Below, one piece after another: positions 17,891 through 26,474 of a stretch of 64,000 nt of DNA (position 1 is the first letter of the stretch; every line of letters starts with the position of its first letter). The stretch covers positions 1 through 64,000 of the forward strand of contig CAZOSB010000008.1 of the NCBI GenBank assembly GCA_964582545.1, given 5' to 3'. The notes below the pieces were generated by a model. It had not been told where the DNA came from. It made no database searches and saw only the letters and a list, made by a program, of their open reading frames with translations. This DNA comes from JAVVUJ01 sp964582545. GTDB lineage: Bacteria > Bacillota > Clostridia > Peptostreptococcales > Anaerovoracaceae. The position numbers and the translations under genes were made by a program.

Positions 17891-18050
17891 TAAGCCATTG
17901 AAAGTTATTTAAATGGAGCCTTGTTCTTTACATTTTCATAAGGATCGATATCCATGACTTCACGCTACTTCAATGGCTTAACCGTAAACATTTTAGGCAT
18001 GCAATTTAATTTAGTACGTTTTGGAAATCCGATTATTTGTATATATTTCG

Positions 18051-18440
18051 CTACTTTCTTTTGCTTTCTTTTGGAGTGACACAGATTCCTTCTGCTTTGC
18101 ATACAACGATAGGTTCGTCCAGAAAATCTGCAGCAGAGGGGCTGATATCCGGTCTGGCAGTCACGACTTTTTTTGCTTCAAACCTCATCTTTCTGGAAGT
18201 ATTACCTACCTCGTAAATTTCTCCGTATGCTTCGATGTAATCGCCGGCATAGGTTGGAGCTAAGAATTGGATATCCGTATACTTCAGAAATAATCCTTCG
18301 TCTCCGTCCATCTTGATTAAAAGCTCTGTAGCCACGTCTCCAAACAAATGTACCATATGAGCTCCGTCAACCAGACTACCTCCGTAGTGGGCGTCCTTGT
18401 GAGACATTCTCAATCTGATGGTGGATGTTATCTTTTCCAT
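18051..18440 (-). CDS. kal: Probable 3-aminobutyryl-CoA ammonia lyase (Kal)
   Basis: A 129-residue hotdog-fold protein. In lysine fermentation Kal removes ammonia from L-3-aminobutyryl-CoA to give crotonyl-CoA. The family-like features are the N-terminal [19 protein letters not shown] segment, the DGDEGLF block, and the [14 protein letters not shown] hotdog core. The name rests on my recognition of the family and on its position beside the lysine regulator and kam genes. The start at 18440 has AAGGAGA upstream; a longer reading (to 18506) lacks support. A minus-strand sigma-54 promoter lies at 18571-18586. A generic hotdog thioesterase is the alternative. Confidence 0.78.
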   Translation of the reverse strand: MEKITSTIRLRMSHKDAHYGGSLVDGAHMVHLFGDVATELLIKMDGDEGLFLKYTDIQFLAPTYAGDYIEAYGEIYEVGNTSRKMRFEAKKVVTARPDISPSAADFLDEPIVVCKAEGICVTPKESKRK

Positions 18441-18570
18441 AAAATCTCCTTTCGCGCTTTGTCTTTTAAGCGTCGTTCTTTTTAAAAATATAAAACAGTT
18501 TATCATAAAGTGCGTTTAAAATCTTTATACAATTAAAATTTTTATCTTTATGAAAACTGTTATTTTAATT

Positions 18571-18586
18571 TGCAATTTATGTGCCA
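18571..18586 (-). promoter_or_regulatory. Sigma-54 promoter of kal
   Basis: On the minus strand TGGCACATAAATTGCA is an excellent -24/-12 match with the required 10-base GG-to-GC interval. Transcription would start near 18559 and run into kal. Confidence 0.85.
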
Positions 18587-18614
18587 ATCAGTTATGATAC
18601 AAATAGATAAAAAA

Positions 18615-18632
18615 CGAACCGATTTCGGTGCG
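18615..18632. promoter_or_regulatory. Palindromic candidate activator site
   Basis: CGAACCGATTTCGGTGCG is an 18-bp near-perfect palindrome (arms CGAACCG/CGGTGCG), 30 bases upstream of the kal sigma-54 promoter and 68 bases before the activator gene. GAACCG/CGGTTC half-sites recur upstream of kdd. Confidence 0.5.
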
Positions 18633-18699
18633 CTTCAAAAACGAGAAACGATACTATTTCATTTCTAGCGAACTTGAACTTGAATTTATGGGAGGGATT

Positions 18700-20775
18700 A
18701 TGCTAAAAAATTATGGTACCAACAGAGTAATAGAGCCTGAGCATGTGTTGACTACCTCTGCTTGGAGGGTGGATAACAGCAGAGAAATCAATTCGGATGA
18801 GCTTCGAGTCTCCATCCGTACCCTTCACATTGAAAGTACAAGCTTTAAGCAGATCTGTATCGAGTCGGGAAACTCCATTGAAAAGATAAAGGAACGAATC
18901 CTTGACATCATCATCAAAAGAGGCAAGCTACACAATCCCGTGACAAATACAGGAGGGGTAGTATACGGTGTGGTGGAGCAGATCGGTGAAGGTTACGACA
19001 ATAAAAAAAATCTTCAGGTTGGTGATGAAGTGATCTGTAATGCTTCCTTGGCTGCCATTCCCATCTATATCAGCAGAATCTTGAAGATCGATATGGTTTA
19101 CAAACAGATAGAGGTGGAGGGATACGCTATTCTGTTTAACGAATTTCCCGTAGTAAAAAAACCGGATCAAGTGCCTACAAACCTTCTGCTGTTTGCCTTT
19201 GACGAATCAGGTACTCTCTATGCCGGGAATAGTCTAGCAAGAGGAAAACAAAAAATTTTGATTATTGGAAATAATTTAATCACCAATGCGCTGTTTGGCT
19301 ATGCGGTAAGAAAGGCAGTGGGGGACGAAGGACATATCGTCTGCTTGTTTGACCATAAATCCGACCTAAAGGCCAGTGGTAAATCCGTGGAAAATCTTTT
19401 TTCAAAGATTTTTGATGAAATTCATCACGAAAATATCCTAAAGCCTATGGACTGCTTGGAAAGGCTGGGGGTGGAGGGGCTCTTTGACCTAACCATCAAC
19501 TGTGCCGATATCCCCGGTGCTGAGACCGTGAATATCTTGGCTACCAGATCAGGCGGAACTGTTCTCTTTGCAAATTTAATCAATAATTATAATATTGCTC
19601 TTTACATAACGGAATCCATATCCAGACAGCTGGAAATTCGTTGTGCCGATGGTTATTTGGAGGAATACGATGCCTTTGATATAGAGCTTGTAAAGGAACT
19701 GGCCCCTTACTTTGCGGATACGGAAATCGTTTCCATCACCCATGCACAGCAGGGAAGTGAGCATTTGAAGCACATGGAGAGCCCTTCGGGGGGGTCGGCA
19801 TATAGAAAGTGCCTGATTGAGGATTTTATCTGTGAAAGTCGACCTATGGCGGTGGTGGTGGATGAGGTTCTCAGCGTGGCAAAGTATGACTGCAACGTGC
19901 TGATTACAGGAGACACGGGAGTGGGCAAAGAAAAAATTGCCTCTTTAATTCAAAAAAACAGTGTGAGAAATATGCAACCTTACATCAAGGTGAACTGTGC
20001 GGCCATTTCAGACAATCTCATTGAATCGGAATTCTTCGGTTATGAAAAAGGTGCATTTACAGGTGCAGGGGCTTCAGGGAAAAAGGGGTATTTTGAGTTG
20101 GCGGATAACGGAACCCTATTTTTAGATGAAATAGGAGAGTTGCCCCTGGAAATGCAAGCAAAGCTCCTTAGAGTACTGCAAGACGGGGAATTTTACAAGG
20201 TGGGTGGGACGAACCCCATCAAGGCAAACCTGAGGATTATTTCTGCCACCAATAAGAACTTGGAAGAGATGATGCAGGAGAAAATCTTTCGGAGGGATTT
20301 ATATTATCGATTAAATGTATTTCCAATTAGGATTCCGAACTTAAGGGAAAGGAAGGAGGAAATAGAGCCTTTGGCTAAGCATTTTGTTGAGAAATACAAC
20401 GAAAAATTCGGCATGAAAAAAACTTTAGCCCAGGAGGTTTTGACCTTTCTCAAACAATGTGAATGGCCCGGAAACATCAGGGAATTAGAAAATGTCATTC
20501 AGAGGTTGATGATTACTGCTCCCCAAGGAGAGATTACAGGGATTGACTTTATGAGGGAAATTCATACGGACTTGTTTGACTCAAAAAAAGAAACCTGGGC
20601 CATAACGGATATGGAGGAAACCTCCTCGCTTAACCTCACCCATCTCGTGGATCTCTTTGAAAAAAACATCATTAAGTCCGCAATGGAAAAGTATGGTACC
20701 AGTCGAAAAACGGCATCAGCCATTGGTATCAGCCAAACGCAATTCATTAGAAAAAAGAAAAAATATCAATTATAA
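18700..20775 (+). CDS. Sigma-54 activator with Kdd-derived sensor domain
   Basis: A 691-residue bacterial enhancer-binding protein. Residues 1 to about 370 are clearly homologous to the Kdd enzyme encoded next door: GTNRVIEPEHVL against GTHRVISPKGVL, KLHNPVTNTGG against KHKNPVTGSGG, and similar order throughout. The Kdd NAD-binding loop GGGGKSG is replaced by GNNLITN, so catalysis is unlikely. The AAA+ domain follows: Walker A GDTGVGKE near 404, GAFTGA near 450, Walker B LFLDEIGE near 472. A Fis-type helix-turn-helix ends the protein (about 663-691). The ATG at 18700 has GGAGGG just upstream; the GTG at 18628 lacks one. Inferred role: senses 3,5-diaminohexanoate or 3-keto-5-aminohexanoate and switches on kal and kdd-kam. 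Confidence 0.88.
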   Translation: MLKNYGTNRVIEPEHVLTTSAWRVDNSREINSDELRVSIRTLHIESTSFKQICIESGNSIEKIKERILDIIIKRGKLHNPVTNTGGVVYGVVEQIGEGYDNKKNLQVGDEVICNASLAAIPIYISRILKIDMVYKQIEVEGYAILFNEFPVVKKPDQVPTNLLLFAFDESGTLYAGNSLARGKQKILIIGNNLITNALFGYAVRKAVGDEGHIVCLFDHKSDLKASGKSVENLFSKIFDEIHHENILKPMDCLERLGVEGLFDLTINCADIPGAETVNILATRSGGTVLFANLINNYNIALYITESISRQLEIRCADGYLEEYDAFDIELVKELAPYFADTEIVSITHAQQGSEHLKHMESPSGGSAYRKCLIEDFICESRPMAVVVDEVLSVAKYDCNVLITGDTGVGKEKIASLIQKNSVRNMQPYIKVNCAAISDNLIESEFFGYEKGAFTGAGASGKKGYFELADNGTLFLDEIGELPLEMQAKLLRVLQDGEFYKVGGTNPIKANLRIISATNKNLEEMMQEKIFRRDLYYRLNVFPIRIPNLRERKEEIEPLAKHFVEKYNEKFGMKKTLAQEVLTFLKQCEWPGNIRELENVIQRLMITAPQGEITGIDFMREIHTDLFDSKKETWAITDMEETSSLNLTHLVDLFEKNIIKSAMEKYGTSRKTASAIGISQTQFIRKKKKYQL

Positions 20776-21131
20776 AGTGAAATCTTATAATAAAATTATA
20801 GAGGTAGGTGCACATAAGTTTGCAGTGGCAGATTTATATAAGTTTATAGTGGCAGATTCAAATAATCAAAAACCAAGTGAATTGAATAAAAAATAAGAAA
20901 AATGATAGCTGAACCGAAATTAAATCATTTTTTTATAAATATTCACTTTTACGGTTCAATAATGGTTATAAATAAATGATTTTGTTTTAAATAAATAAAA
21001 ATCTTAAATGAAGAAATTTAATCTTAATGTATAATTAGGATTAGACCACTACGACTATTCCCATGGTATCGGGCATTGTGCGGAGGTGTATGAATAAAAT
21101 AATTATTTTCGTCCATAAGTTACCAAGAAAT
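20776..21131. promoter_or_regulatory. Regulatory intergenic stretch before kdd
   Basis: A/T-rich with no credible gene. TGAACCG (20910-20916) and CGGTTCA (20952-20958) are inverted 7-bp sites whose GAACCG core matches the palindrome before the activator; they lie about 175-220 bases upstream of the kdd promoter, typical for enhancer sites. A two-copy 24-base tandem repeat (ATAAGTTTNNAGTGGCAGATT, at 20814 and 20838) follows the activator gene; its meaning is unclear. Confidence 0.45.
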
Positions 21132-21147
21132 TGGCATACTAATTGCT
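21132..21147 (+). promoter_or_regulatory. Sigma-54 promoter of kdd-kam operon
   Basis: TGGCATACTAATTGCT has the -24 GG and -12 GC at the correct spacing, about 95 bases before kdd. The leader contains a small inverted repeat (CTGACA/TGTCAG, about 21171-21202). Confidence 0.85.
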
Positions 21148-21240
21148 ATAATAAAAATACAAGAAATTATCTGACATCTAATTTAAGAATACAATTGTCA
21201 GAGTTAAGATAAGTAGCTATCTATAGAGGAGGAAATTATT

Positions 21241-22272
21241 ATGAAACAAGGATGCCCATTTGGAACCCACAGGGTTATTTCACCGAAAGGTGTACTGCCA
21301 CAGCCAGCTGACGTCATCGATAACACCATGGAAATCTATGACAACGAAGTTCTGATTGATGTTCAAACCTTAAATGTGGACTCGGCAAGCTTTACACAAA
21401 TTGAAAAGCAAGCAAATGGTGATATAGAAGAAATCAAAAAAATTATGAAAGGCATCGTAGCTAAAGCCGGAAAGCACAAGAACCCTGTTACAGGCTCCGG
21501 CGGTATGCTCATCGGTACGATTAAGGAAATTGGCCCGAACTTTAAGGGCGAGTTAAAGGTAGGCGATAAAATCGCTACTTTAGTTTCTTTGTCTCTGACT
21601 CCTTTGGTAATTGACGAAATTCATGCTGTGAGACCTGACATCGATCAGGTGGACATTACAGGTCAAGCAATTTTATTCCAAAGCGGAATTTATGCAGTAC
21701 TTCCTAAAGATATGCCTGAAACACTTGCGCTATCGGTTTTAGATGTTGCTGGGGCTCCGGCACAGGCTGCAAAGCTGGTAAAACCGGGGGATACGGTGGT
21801 AGTTATCGGTGGTGGTGGTAAATCCGGTCTTCTTTGTCTCTATGAAGCAAAGAAGAGAGCGGGAGTTACAGGAAAAGTCATCTGCATCGGCGGAAGTGAA
21901 AAATCTACAGACAGAGCCAGAAAATTGAACTTAGCGGATGAATATTTTGCAGCAGATGCTACCGATGCAGTAGGGATTTACAATAAGATTATGGATTTAA
22001 CCAACGGAGAATTGGCTGATTTGGTAATCAACTGCGTAAATATCGAAAATACCGAAATGGCAAGCATTCTTTCTTGCAAGGATAATGGAACTGTTTACTT
22101 CTTCAGTATGGCTACCAGCTTTACAAAGGCTGCATTGGGAGCAGAAGGAGTTGGTAAAGACGTGAATATGATCGTAGGAAACGGCTATTGCAAGGATCAT
22201 GCTGCAATCTCTTTACAGGTTTTGAGAGAGTGTCCTCCATTGAGAGATCTCTTTGCAGAAATGTATGCATAA
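21241..22272 (+). CDS. kdd: L-erythro-3,5-diaminohexanoate dehydrogenase
   Basis: Oxidatively deaminates L-erythro-3,5-diaminohexanoate to 3-keto-5-aminohexanoate with NAD in lysine fermentation. The 343-residue protein has the normal length, with GTHRVISPKGVLP at the N terminus and the NAD-binding fold VVVIGGGGKSGLLCLYEA near residue 187. First gene of an operon continuing into kamA and the aminomutase subunits, driven by the sigma-54 promoter at 21132. AGGAGGAAA precedes the ATG. Its paralogous domain in the adjacent activator lacks the NAD loop, so this copy is the enzyme. Confidence 0.93.
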   Translation: MKQGCPFGTHRVISPKGVLPQPADVIDNTMEIYDNEVLIDVQTLNVDSASFTQIEKQANGDIEEIKKIMKGIVAKAGKHKNPVTGSGGMLIGTIKEIGPNFKGELKVGDKIATLVSLSLTPLVIDEIHAVRPDIDQVDITGQAILFQSGIYAVLPKDMPETLALSVLDVAGAPAQAAKLVKPGDTVVVIGGGGKSGLLCLYEAKKRAGVTGKVICIGGSEKSTDRARKLNLADEYFAADATDAVGIYNKIMDLTNGELADLVINCVNIENTEMASILSCKDNGTVYFFSMATSFTKAALGAEGVGKDVNMIVGNGYCKDHAAISLQVLRECPPLRDLFAEMYA

Positions 22273-22304
22273 ATACAAAATAAAGATATAGAAAGGAAAC
22301 GGAT

Positions 22305-23567
22305 ATGTCACAAATCAGAAATTGGAAAGACATAGAAGCATATAAAGATGTGACCGAGGAACAGTGGAACGACTGGACCTGGCAGGTTGCCAATCGAATT
22401 GACAGAGTAGAGGACTTAAAAAAGGTCATAAACCTCACTCCTGCACAGGAAGAAGGAGTTGCCGAAACCTTAAAGACTTTTCGATTAGGAATTACTCCTT
22501 ATTATGCTTCTCTCATGGATCCTGACGATGAAAGTTGTCCAGTACGCATGCAGGCTGTACCTGTTATTGCCGAAACAAAAAAAAGTGCAGAGGATATGGC
22601 TGATCCACTTCATGAGGATGCGGATTCTCCTGCACCGGGTCTGACCCACAGATACCCTGACAGAGTATTATTCTTAATTACCGACCAATGTTCCATGTAT
22701 TGCAGACACTGCACCAGAAGAAGATTAGCCGGGGAAAAGGATGGTGCACGAACCAGAGAAGACATCGATGCATGTATCGCATACATTAGGAAGACCCCAC
22801 AGGTAAGAGACGTGGTACTTTCCGGTGGCGATTGTCTATTGGTGAATGATCAGGTATTGGAATACATTATCAGCGAACTGAGAAAGATTAATCACATAGA
22901 TGTAATTAGAATCGGTAGCAGAACTCCTGTAGTAATGCCACAGAGAATTACAGACAATTTGGTTAATATGCTGAAGAAGTATCACCCCATTTGGTTGAAC
23001 ACCCATTTTAACCATCCCAAAGAAATGACTCCGGAAGCCATAGAGGCTTGCAGAAAATTGGCGGATGCAGGGATTCCTTTGGGAAATCAGTCCGTTTTAT
23101 TAAAAGGGGTTAACGATTGTCCTCACGTCATGAGAGATTTGGTTCACCTTTTAGTAAGAAACAGAGTTAGACCTTACTATATTTACCAGTGCGATTTATC
23201 TCTGGGCATTCAGCATTTCAGAACATCCGTATCTGCAGGAATTGCCATCATAGAAAGCCTGAGAGGGCATACTTCAGGGTATGCAGTACCAACCTTTGTG
23301 GTGGATGCACCCGGCGGCGGTGGAAAGATTCCCGTAATGCCACAATACCTGATCTCACAATCCCCCGGCAAGGTGGTTCTGAGAAATTATGAAGGCGTGA
23401 TTACCACTTATACGGAACCTGAAAATATTCAGAAATCAGAGTGTAAGTGTGACTACTGTACCGGAAAAAAATCTTATCACTATGAAGGTGTGGCTGGATT
23501 ATTGGCAGGGGAAAGAATGACTCTTGAACCTCAGGACTTGTTGCGTCACAAGAGAAATGAAAAATAA
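22305..23567 (+). CDS. kamA: Lysine 2,3-aminomutase
   Basis: Radical-SAM/PLP enzyme interconverting L-alpha-lysine and L-beta-lysine, the entry step of lysine fermentation. 420 residues. The SAM [4Fe-4S] motif CSMYCRHC places cysteines at 129, 133 and 136; the PLP lysine lies in the glycine-rich PGGGGK near residue 338. The C-terminal CKCDYC motif is the zinc site of clostridial KamA proteins. Ribosome site AAAGGAAA. The start follows kdd by about 30 bases. The length and motifs separate it from EpmB and glutamate 2,3-aminomutase, although the latter cannot be formally excluded without alignment. Confidence 0.94.
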   Translation: MSQIRNWKDIEAYKDVTEEQWNDWTWQVANRIDRVEDLKKVINLTPAQEEGVAETLKTFRLGITPYYASLMDPDDESCPVRMQAVPVIAETKKSAEDMADPLHEDADSPAPGLTHRYPDRVLFLITDQCSMYCRHCTRRRLAGEKDGARTREDIDACIAYIRKTPQVRDVVLSGGDCLLVNDQVLEYIISELRKINHIDVIRIGSRTPVVMPQRITDNLVNMLKKYHPIWLNTHFNHPKEMTPEAIEACRKLADAGIPLGNQSVLLKGVNDCPHVMRDLVHLLVRNRVRPYYIYQCDLSLGIQHFRTSVSAGIAIIESLRGHTSGYAVPTFVVDAPGGGGKIPVMPQYLISQSPGKVVLRNYEGVITTYTEPENIQKSECKCDYCTGKKSYHYEGVAGLLAGERMTLEPQDLLRHKRNEK

Positions 23568-23609
23568 CATCTTTTTAAAATTAAATTGTTAAAATATTTG
23601 ATGAGAAAT

Positions 23610-23642
23610 ATGATTCTTGATTTTTTTAAAATCAAGAATCAT
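23610..23642 (+). terminator. Hairpin between kamA and kamB
   Basis: ATGATTCTTGATTT pairs with AAATCAAGAATCAT around a T-rich loop. There is no long T run after it. Probably an RNA-stability or partial termination element that lowers kamB-E relative to kdd-kamA. Confidence 0.5.
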
Positions 23643-23666
23643 TGCATAGAATAGCGGGGATTAACG

Positions 23667-24704
23667 ATGGGCTTGCTCTGGGACTTAAAAGATAAATATA
23701 AGACTGTTTCCATCGTGGGCATGGCGAAGAATGCAGGTAAAACTACAGCGTTAAATTACCTCATAGAAGAAGCTATGGATGAGGGGCTAATTATCGGTAT
23801 CACATCCACGGGCAGGGACGGGGAGTCCATGGACCTTGTAACAGGTACTCAAAAACCCAAGGTGTTTTTAGATGAAGGAAGCTTGGTTTCTGTACCTAAG
23901 AACCTCTATAATTTATGCGATGCAGGCTTGGAGATTTTGAAGCTGACGGATTATCACACCACCCTAGGTCCTATTTTGCTCTGTAGGGTAGTAAAGAGCG
24001 GATATGTGCAGATTGCAGGGCCTGTTTCTGCTTGGGAAAATAAGAAGATGTGCCGTGAGTTGGAAAGTCTCGGGGCGGAGTTGGTCATCATAGACGGGGC
24101 TATCGACAGAAAATCTATCGCCTCTCCGGATTACTCCGATGCGGTTATTTTGTCTACGGGGGCAGTTCTCTCCAGGAGTCTAAAAAAGGTGGTGGAAGAG
24201 ACGGCTCACGTGGTAGGATTGTATGGAATAGAGACTTTGCAGGAAGAAAGTATCCGACGACTGATCTGCACCACAGGTAATGAGGAGCATATGATGATAT
24301 TTTCCGGTGTGTCTATTCAAAGTGAAGAACCGAAGCTTAAGCGCATTCCAATAAAAACCAGCTTCACTGCGGGGAAGTTTTTGGATGATGCTATAGATGA
24401 CACAACGAGTTATGTATTCTTGCCGGGAGCGTTGACCACCAACATTACAGATGCAATTCAACCAAAAAAATTCAAGAAATGCACATTTATCCTCAAAGAT
24501 CCAACGAAAATTTTTATGGACTCCATTTCTTGGCAGCAGCTTAGAAAAAAAGGGTTTCGTTTAAATGTTTTACAAAACATTCAGGTGGCGGCCATCACCT
24601 TGAACCCCTATGCCCCTTCGGGGTATGCCTTTGAACATAAAGAAATGTTGGATGCCATGAAGAAAACCATTCAGGGAATTCCAGTAGTGGACGTGCGAAT
24701 ATAG
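23667..24704 (+). CDS. kamB: Lysine 5,6-aminomutase reactivation protein KamB
   Basis: A 345-residue protein with an N-terminal P-loop, GMAKNAGKTT, near residue 18. It is conserved next to kamC in lysine-fermenting bacteria and is annotated there as a reactivase subunit for the B12-dependent lysine 5,6-aminomutase. I recognise it from this context and the P-loop; no catalytic motif beyond nucleotide binding is evident. Role inferred: with KamC, exchange of damaged cobalamin or recovery of inactivated KamDE using ATP. Confidence 0.78.
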   Translation: MGLLWDLKDKYKTVSIVGMAKNAGKTTALNYLIEEAMDEGLIIGITSTGRDGESMDLVTGTQKPKVFLDEGSLVSVPKNLYNLCDAGLEILKLTDYHTTLGPILLCRVVKSGYVQIAGPVSAWENKKMCRELESLGAELVIIDGAIDRKSIASPDYSDAVILSTGAVLSRSLKKVVEETAHVVGLYGIETLQEESIRRLICTTGNEEHMMIFSGVSIQSEEPKLKRIPIKTSFTAGKFLDDAIDDTTSYVFLPGALTTNITDAIQPKKFKKCTFILKDPTKIFMDSISWQQLRKKGFRLNVLQNIQVAAITLNPYAPSGYAFEHKEMLDAMKKTIQGIPVVDVRI

Positions 24705-24769
24705 AATAGATTTTGTTAGATTAAAACTAGATAGTGAAATTGAGATAGAACAATCCGCCGGAGGATACC

Positions 24770-26395
24770 ATGCGCCTTTCTAATGTAAAAACCAGAAATG
24801 AAGTAGGTTATGACTACGTAGTCAATAGCCTCAATTTGCTGACTCCTTTTGGTAAAAAAATATTAAAGGAGCTGGAGCCCTTTACCCAGGGTGAGGAAAC
24901 GTTGCTTGAAGAGGAGTTGCGTAGGGTGGAACGGTTGATGGATGCAACAAAAGAGAGACCCCTGGAGGTAGAACGGCTTTTAGAGATTTTTATGCAGATA
25001 AAGGATTGCACCTATACGCTGGATCGGGCAAGTAAAAACCCCTTATCGGTGGTGGAGCTGTTTGAAGTGAAAGGCTTACTGTTGCTCATGAGCCAAATGG
25101 GAGAACTTCAAAAACAGCTCTCTGCGTATTTATGCAACAGCTTTCTGCTAGAGGATATTACGGGAGAACTAAATGCCTTGGATCCCAACATGGATCGCCT
25201 AAATACGTTTTACATTTACGATGAATTTTCTCTGAATTTGAAGAGTTTGAGAGCGGAAAAAAGAGAATTAGAGCTTCAAATTAGAAAGATCCGCAAAGGC
25301 ATGAAACAAGCTATCGGCAATAAATACGGTATCGTTCTTTCGCCTAAATATGATTATACGGTTTCTCGTTCCAACGTTATCTTAGTCGAGACCTTAAAGG
25401 CGTTACCCGAAATGATGTTGACCGATCAGGATTACGTATCCGTAACCTTTGAATTAAAGCCTACGGATGAAATTTATGCACTTCTCGGTAGCATGGAGGG
25501 CAAGGAGGCCCTCATTGAAGAAGAGGAGCTTAAAATCAGGGAGTTGCTTTCTCAGAAAATATCTCAAGCCGGGGAAAGGATTAAGGTCAACTGCATGAGG
25601 ATTGGGTTGTTAGATTTTAGTCTGAGCAAAGGTCTTTATGCAAAGGAACACAACTGTGTAAAACCACAAATTTTACGGGAGCATGCTATCCGGTTTACAG
25701 ATGGTAGGCACCTGAGAGTAGAGGATGTTCTGAAAGAAAAGGGAGAATCTTATTGCCCCGTCAGTATCCGACTGGAAGATGGTGTCACTTGCATTACGGG
25801 TGCCAATATGGGAGGGAAAACGGTCTGCTTGAAGCTCACGGGACTGGTGGCAATTTTGGCTCAGTACGGTTTTTTTGTCCCCTGCAAGGAGGCATTTGTA
25901 GGTCTTTCCTCCTACGTGCATCTGCTTATTGGGGATAATCAATCCATTGAAAGAGGGTTGTCCAGTTTTGGTAGTGAGATGGAGGAGCTGAAGGAGGCTT
26001 TGGACCACAGCAAGGATAGGGCCCTTTTGCTGATAGATGAAATTGCCAGCGGCACAAACCCTGTGGAAGGGTTGGCTTTGACCAAGGGGTTGATTCTTTA
26101 CTTGTTGAAGAGGAATTACCTATGCCTGATTACAACTCACTTTGACAGCATCGGAACGGATGACAAGGTGAAGAATCTTCAGGTCATCGGGTTGGCTTAT
26201 GCGGATTTTGGCAGGTTAGAAAAAGAAATCAAATATGCCAATAGAAAAGAACGAATTGCAATTATAGGGAAATATATGGATTATAGGCTTGAAGAGGTTC
26301 ATAACAAACAGGAGATTCCTAAGGATGCAGTAAATATAGCCAGAATTTTAGGGGTATATGATGAAATTATAGACTATGCAAAAAAAATGCTTTGA
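24770..26395 (+). CDS. kamC: MutS-related ATPase KamC, aminomutase reactivase
   Basis: A 541-residue protein carrying the MutS core and ATPase but not the mismatch-binding N-terminal domain. Walker A is TGANMGGKT near residue 343, Walker B LLLIDEIASGTNP near 420, and the MutS-type LITTHFDSIG follows. In clostridial lysine clusters this gene accompanies kamB, kamD and kamE and is annotated as a reactivase ATPase, so DNA repair is not the likely job. The ATG at 24770 follows GGAGGA. The 541-residue size is far below true MutS (about 850). Confidence 0.82.
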   Translation: MRLSNVKTRNEVGYDYVVNSLNLLTPFGKKILKELEPFTQGEETLLEEELRRVERLMDATKERPLEVERLLEIFMQIKDCTYTLDRASKNPLSVVELFEVKGLLLLMSQMGELQKQLSAYLCNSFLLEDITGELNALDPNMDRLNTFYIYDEFSLNLKSLRAEKRELELQIRKIRKGMKQAIGNKYGIVLSPKYDYTVSRSNVILVETLKALPEMMLTDQDYVSVTFELKPTDEIYALLGSMEGKEALIEEEELKIRELLSQKISQAGERIKVNCMRIGLLDFSLSKGLYAKEHNCVKPQILREHAIRFTDGRHLRVEDVLKEKGESYCPVSIRLEDGVTCITGANMGGKTVCLKLTGLVAILAQYGFFVPCKEAFVGLSSYVHLLIGDNQSIERGLSSFGSEMEELKEALDHSKDRALLLIDEIASGTNPVEGLALTKGLILYLLKRNYLCLITTHFDSIGTDDKVKNLQVIGLAYADFGRLEKEIKYANRKERIAIIGKYMDYRLEEVHNKQEIPKDAVNIARILGVYDEIIDYAKKML

Positions 26396-26474
26396 ATTTT
26401 GTAAAATTAAATTATTAAAAATCTAATCATAATTCAAATAATTATTCGAAAAGACTATTAAAAAGGAGGATAAG

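Noticed and set aside
18051..18440. Calling the hotdog protein a generic thioesterase
   Set aside because: Context with kdd/kam genes and its own sigma-54 promoter favours Kal; the generic option is kept only as an alternative.
20657..20896. Short frame overlapping the activator 3' end, with a duplicated HKFAVAD/YKFIVAD segment
   Set aside because: The repeat arises from a 24-base tandem DNA repeat; no start site, no homology, and it overlaps the activator out of frame.
24770..26395. A true MutS mismatch repair gene
   Set aside because: Too short, lacks the mismatch-binding domain, and lies in the aminomutase operon.
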